DNA of 64,000 nucleotides from Pseudomonas sp. ACM7 (GTDB taxonomy: Bacteria; Pseudomonadota; Gammaproteobacteria; Pseudomonadales; Pseudomonadaceae), in contig NZ_CP024866.1 in assembly GCF_004136015.1 (NCBI RefSeq), positions 6,524,861 through 6,588,860 on the forward strand. The letters run 5' to 3'. The notes beneath the pieces were generated by a model. The model saw only the letters and a program-made list of their open reading frames with translations, was not told the DNA's origin and searched no databases. How positions within the stretch are numbered: the first letter of the stretch is position 1; each line of letters begins with the position of its first letter. Shown here in pieces: positions 61,468 through 64,000 of this stretch. The translations under genes were made by a program, and so were the position numbers.

Positions 61468-62256
61468 ATGCCGCCCACTAAAGTTAGCCGAATGCCACGA
61501 ATCCTGGTGTCAATCGTCGTCATCATCGCCGTTGTGTATCTGGCGCTCTGCGCTGCGCTGTTCATCTTCCAGCGCGCCCTCATCTACTTCCCGCAACCCC
61601 GCGCTGTCGGCACCTCGGCAACTCTGCTCACGCTGACAGTCGACGACGCGCAGGTGCTGGTCTCCGTCCGACCGCACGAGGGGCCCAATGCATTGATCTA
61701 TTTCGGTGGCAATGCCGAGGATGTCTCCCGGAGCCTGCCTTCGTTTTCCAAAGCCTTTGCCGATCGTGCCCTCTACTTGCTGCACTACAGAGGCTACGGT
61801 GGCAGTTCCGGATCGCCCTCCGAGGAGATGATTTCGCGCGACGCCATGACCTTGTTTGACTTGGTCTACGCCACCCATCCACACATTACGGTGGTCGGTC
61901 GCAGCCTGGGCTCGGGCGTCGCCGTGCGCCTCGCCAGCCAACGCCCGGCGGCGCGTCTGGTGCTGATCACGCCCTACAACAGTGTTTTAGAACTCGCCGC
62001 CCGGCAGTTCCCCATCTTCCCGGTGAAATGGTTGCTCAAGGACACCTTTGAATCCTGGAAGTACGCCGCCCACATCACGGTGCCGACGCTCTTGATCGCG
62101 GCGGAGCACGACGAAGTGATACCGCGTTCCAGCACCGAGCGGCTCTTCACGCATTTCGCCAACGGGGTGGCGTCGCTGAAGGTCATTCCGGGTACGGGGC
62201 ATAACTCAATATCCGAGAGCCCCGAGTACCTCAAGGTGTTGGGGGGTGGTTTGTAA
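61468..62256 (+). CDS. alpha/beta hydrolase with N-terminal membrane anchor
   Basis: About 262 residues. A membrane segment (RILVSIVVIIAVVYLALCAA) is followed by IYFPQPRAVG and an alpha/beta hydrolase fold: LLHYRGYGGSSG, nucleophile VVGRSLGSGVAVRLA, acid in LLIAAEHDEVIP and His in PGTGHNSISE. It resembles YfhR/ABHD17-like serine hydrolases. A later ATG at 61492 is possible as start. The MITE-like element lies in its upstream region. Confidence 0.82.
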   Translation: MPPTKVSRMPRILVSIVVIIAVVYLALCAALFIFQRALIYFPQPRAVGTSATLLTLTVDDAQVLVSVRPHEGPNALIYFGGNAEDVSRSLPSFSKAFADRALYLLHYRGYGGSSGSPSEEMISRDAMTLFDLVYATHPHITVVGRSLGSGVAVRLASQRPAARLVLITPYNSVLELAARQFPIFPVKWLLKDTFESWKYAAHITVPTLLIAAEHDEVIPRSSTERLFTHFANGVASLKVIPGTGHNSISESPEYLKVLGGGL

Positions 62257-62353
62257 GTGGCGGTGCCCGCCGCGCCGATACCGGTGTTCGACTAGCGCCG
62301 CAGCGGCACTCCGCGCGAAGACAAATGTTTCTGCAAGGTGGGCGCCTTGCGAC

Positions 62354-62470
62354 TTAGGGCAGCAATCGGAACGCCGTGCGAAGTTCCTCGGTAAAAAGCT
62401 GCGGCCGTTCCCAGGCCGCGAAGTGGCCGCCCTTTTCGGTGCGCCCGGGCCGTTTCGCGGTCCATTCCCG
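62354..62470 (-). pseudogene. epoxide hydrolase C-terminal remnant
   Basis: The minus strand ending at the TAA of 62354 reads TEKGGHFAAWERPQLFTEEL and then RTAFRLLP. This is the distinctive C-terminus of cytosolic/microsomal-type epoxide hydrolases of the alpha/beta hydrolase family. The upstream part of the gene, including the nucleophile, is missing, so this is a degraded leftover. Confidence 0.7.
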
Positions 62471-62493
62471 GCAGGCTGATGGGCGACTTCGAA

Positions 62494-63825
62494 CTATGAA
62501 TAAGCACCAATCACCCACTTCACTTTTTCAAGCGCCTCACGCAGTGCGCCCATCTCTGCCGACCCCAGCGCCAAGCGAATCGCATGCGGTACATGAGCAG
62601 ACGTGGCGAAAGGCTCGGCGGTTGAAACCGCCACTTTTTCACGCAGCAACGCCGCGGCGATCTGGTCTGCCCTCGCATCTTCAGACAATGGCAGCCAAAG
62701 AAAATAGGACGACGGATGGCGAATGCACGGAAGGCCCGCCAGCACTTCTGCGGCCATGGTTTGCCTGGCTTGCGCATCCTGGCGTTTTTCAGCTTCCAGT
62801 TGCATGACGGTGCCATCGTCGAGCCACGTGCTCGCGATCGCCGTCAGCACGCCCGGGGTATTCCAGGTGGTCGCCCTGATCGTTCGCTCCAGCGCGGGCA
62901 CTTTTTCGGTCGGGGCTGCGACGAAGCCTACGCGCAGCCCAGTGGCCACACTCTTGGAGAGCCCTGAAACGTACACGGTCCGCTCGGGGGCGAGTTGCGC
63001 TATCGGTGCCGGCGGGTTCTCGGCAAGGAAGGCATAGGCGGCGTCCTCGATGATGAGCAAGTCATGCCTGCGCGCAATCGTGACCAGCGACTCGCGCTGA
63101 TCGGCACTCATCACCCATCCCAGTGGATTGTGCAGCGTCGGCATCGTGTACACCGCCCGCACGCGGCGACTCCGGCACAGACTATCCAGCGCCTTCAGAT
63201 CAGGTCCCTGTTCGGTCACGGGAATGGGCACGATTTCAAGGTGCAAGGCTTCGGCCAGCACGATGAATCCTGAATAGGTCAGCGCATCCGCTGCAATCAC
63301 ATCACCGGGTTGCAGCAGGGCCATCATCGTCACGGCCAGCCCATGCTGGGCGCCACTGACCATTAACACTTGCTCGGCATCCACCGTCAGCCCTCGGGCG
63401 AGTAAGTGGCGTGCAACAGAAGCACGCTCATGCAGACGCCCGGCGTGTGGCTGGTAGCGCAACAGGGATTCCAGATCTCCGCCCGAGGCGAGCTGGCGCA
63501 GTGCATTTCGCAAGAGCTCTGCCTGCCCTGGCAGCGAGGGATAGTTGAAGTTGAGGTCGGTCATGCCCACTGCGACGTTTTTCTGGTCGATACCCAAGCC
63601 CGGCGGCAACGACGTTTCCCGCACGAACGTGCCTCGCCCCGTCTCGCCGCTGACCAGACCCATGGCTTCGAGCTCAGCGTAGACCCGACTGGCGGTCACC
63701 AGCGCCAACCCTTCTGTGGCCGCCAGTTGGCGATGCGTCGGCAAGCGCGTGCCCGGCAACAACCGGCCAGACCGGATGTCAGCCGCCAAAGCATCCACTA
63801 ATGACTTGTACCGTGAGCGAGGCAT
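62494..63825 (-). CDS. MocR-type PLP-dependent GntR regulator
   Basis: A 443-residue fusion. Residues 1-72 form a GntR winged helix (RYKSLVDALAADIRSGRLLPGTRLPTHRQLA in outline). Residues 95-440 form a fold-type I aminotransferase domain with the PLP lysine in SGLSKSVATGLRVGF, NPLG near 236 and IIEDAAYAFLAE. MocR proteins use the aminotransferase-like domain to sense PLP or amino compounds. It is divergent from the DMT transporter gene at 63909 and is probably its regulator. Confidence 0.88.
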   Translation of the reverse strand: MPRSRYKSLVDALAADIRSGRLLPGTRLPTHRQLAATEGLALVTASRVYAELEAMGLVSGETGRGTFVRETSLPPGLGIDQKNVAVGMTDLNFNYPSLPGQAELLRNALRQLASGGDLESLLRYQPHAGRLHERASVARHLLARGLTVDAEQVLMVSGAQHGLAVTMMALLQPGDVIAADALTYSGFIVLAEALHLEIVPIPVTEQGPDLKALDSLCRSRRVRAVYTMPTLHNPLGWVMSADQRESLVTIARRHDLLIIEDAAYAFLAENPPAPIAQLAPERTVYVSGLSKSVATGLRVGFVAAPTEKVPALERTIRATTWNTPGVLTAIASTWLDDGTVMQLEAEKRQDAQARQTMAAEVLAGLPCIRHPSSYFLWLPLSEDARADQIAAALLREKVAVSTAEPFATSAHVPHAIRLALGSAEMGALREALEKVKWVIGAYS

Positions 63826-63860
63826 GTCGAAATGTATCCATGACGATTTTTTGATTGTAC

Positions 63861-63873
63861 TGATCGTCGATCA
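63861..63873. promoter_or_regulatory. palindrome between the MocR and DMT transporter genes
   Basis: TGATCGTCGATCA is a perfect palindrome around a central T, midway between the divergent starts. Further TGAT/ATCAT-like pieces flank it. A possible MocR-family binding site; position is the only support. Confidence 0.4.
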
Positions 63874-63908
63874 TACGATGGAACTCTGCAAATTCAGAGT
63901 GCCCTCAA

Positions 63909-64000
63909 ATGGAACGGACCCTGCAAAACCCAATGACGGAAAAGACCGCGAGCGGATGGCTCAACGGATTTATCGGCGTGCTGATTTTCAGCGGCTCGCT
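63909..64000 (+). CDS. DMT/EamA-family transporter, 5' end only
   Basis: The frame from ATG 63909 (or 63933) reads MTEKTASGWLNGFIGVLIFS from the second ATG and runs off the window. The first membrane segment is typical of EamA-family exporters (compare RhaT/YdcZ-type drug/metabolite transporters). Only about 30 residues are visible. Divergent partner of the MocR gene. Confidence 0.55.
   Translation, partial: MERTLQNPMTEKTASGWLNGFIGVLIFSGS

Overview
The window reads as chromosomal DNA of a fluorescent-group Pseudomonas. Coding density is high, GC is around 60%, and Pseudomonas-type REP inverted pairs (GTGGGAGCGRGCTTGCTCGC) sit between genes. Gene families and operon layouts (glcDEFG, hydroxyproline catabolism, Ohr/OhrR, DUF6124) also fit this genus. 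I saw no rRNA, tRNA or CRISPR array.

Region 1 (1-8974) holds small conserved genes (partial thpR, a DUF1428 protein, a lipoprotein and a two-gene micro-operon). It then has a tightly coupled five-gene minus-strand operon: a zinc-ribbon (TackOD1-like)/degenerate GGDEF protein, a membrane GT2 synthase, a secreted hypothetical protein, a HlyD-type protein and a nucleotide-sugar epimerase. This looks like an exopolysaccharide synthase system, and a 480-base AT-rich region lies upstream of it. Region 2 (8975-15146) has a LysR/MFS divergent pair, a secreted cupin, an unexplained structured intergenic stretch, an ExuT-like MFS transporter and two small proteins.

Region 3 (15280-22282) is a complete glycolate utilisation locus: permease glcA, regulator glcC, and glcDEFG divergent from glcC with two TGGT-N3-ACCA operators. 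Region 4 (22348-31457) carries an SmvA-like MFS pump, a dienelactone hydrolase-like protein and a carboxymuconolactone decarboxylase-like protein. It ends in a four-gene amine/amino-alcohol module (glutamine synthetase-like ligase, aldehyde dehydrogenase, iron alcohol dehydrogenase, APC permease). Region 5 (31480-35870) is an accessory patch of small DUF proteins, a TetR/DJ-1 divergent pair and an IS66 remnant. It abuts a secreted VanX-type dipeptidase fused to an L,D-transpeptidase-like domain.

Region 6 (37510-54017) is a large hydroxyproline cluster: GntR and PAS-AraC regulators, 4-hydroxyproline epimerase, a three-subunit dehydrogenase, a four-gene ABC importer, single-chain aconitase X, a Ser/Thr-type proline-racemase paralogue, a DHDPS-like deaminase, an MHS permease, ketoglutarate-semialdehyde dehydrogenase and a pyrroline-carboxylate reductase. 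Together they should convert trans-4-, trans-3- and cis-3-hydroxyproline to 2-oxoglutarate or proline. A GTATAC-centred palindrome recurs at several of its promoters. It runs directly into three tandem Ohr paralogues, each with its own related double operator, and an OhrR-type MarR gene.

Region 7 (56408-64000) has a LysR gene divergent from sad, an NTF2-like protein, a GST, a Tat-exported aldo/keto reductase, a 195-bp inverted-repeat element flanked by an 11-bp target duplication, an alpha/beta hydrolase, an epoxide-hydrolase remnant, a MocR regulator and the start of a DMT transporter.
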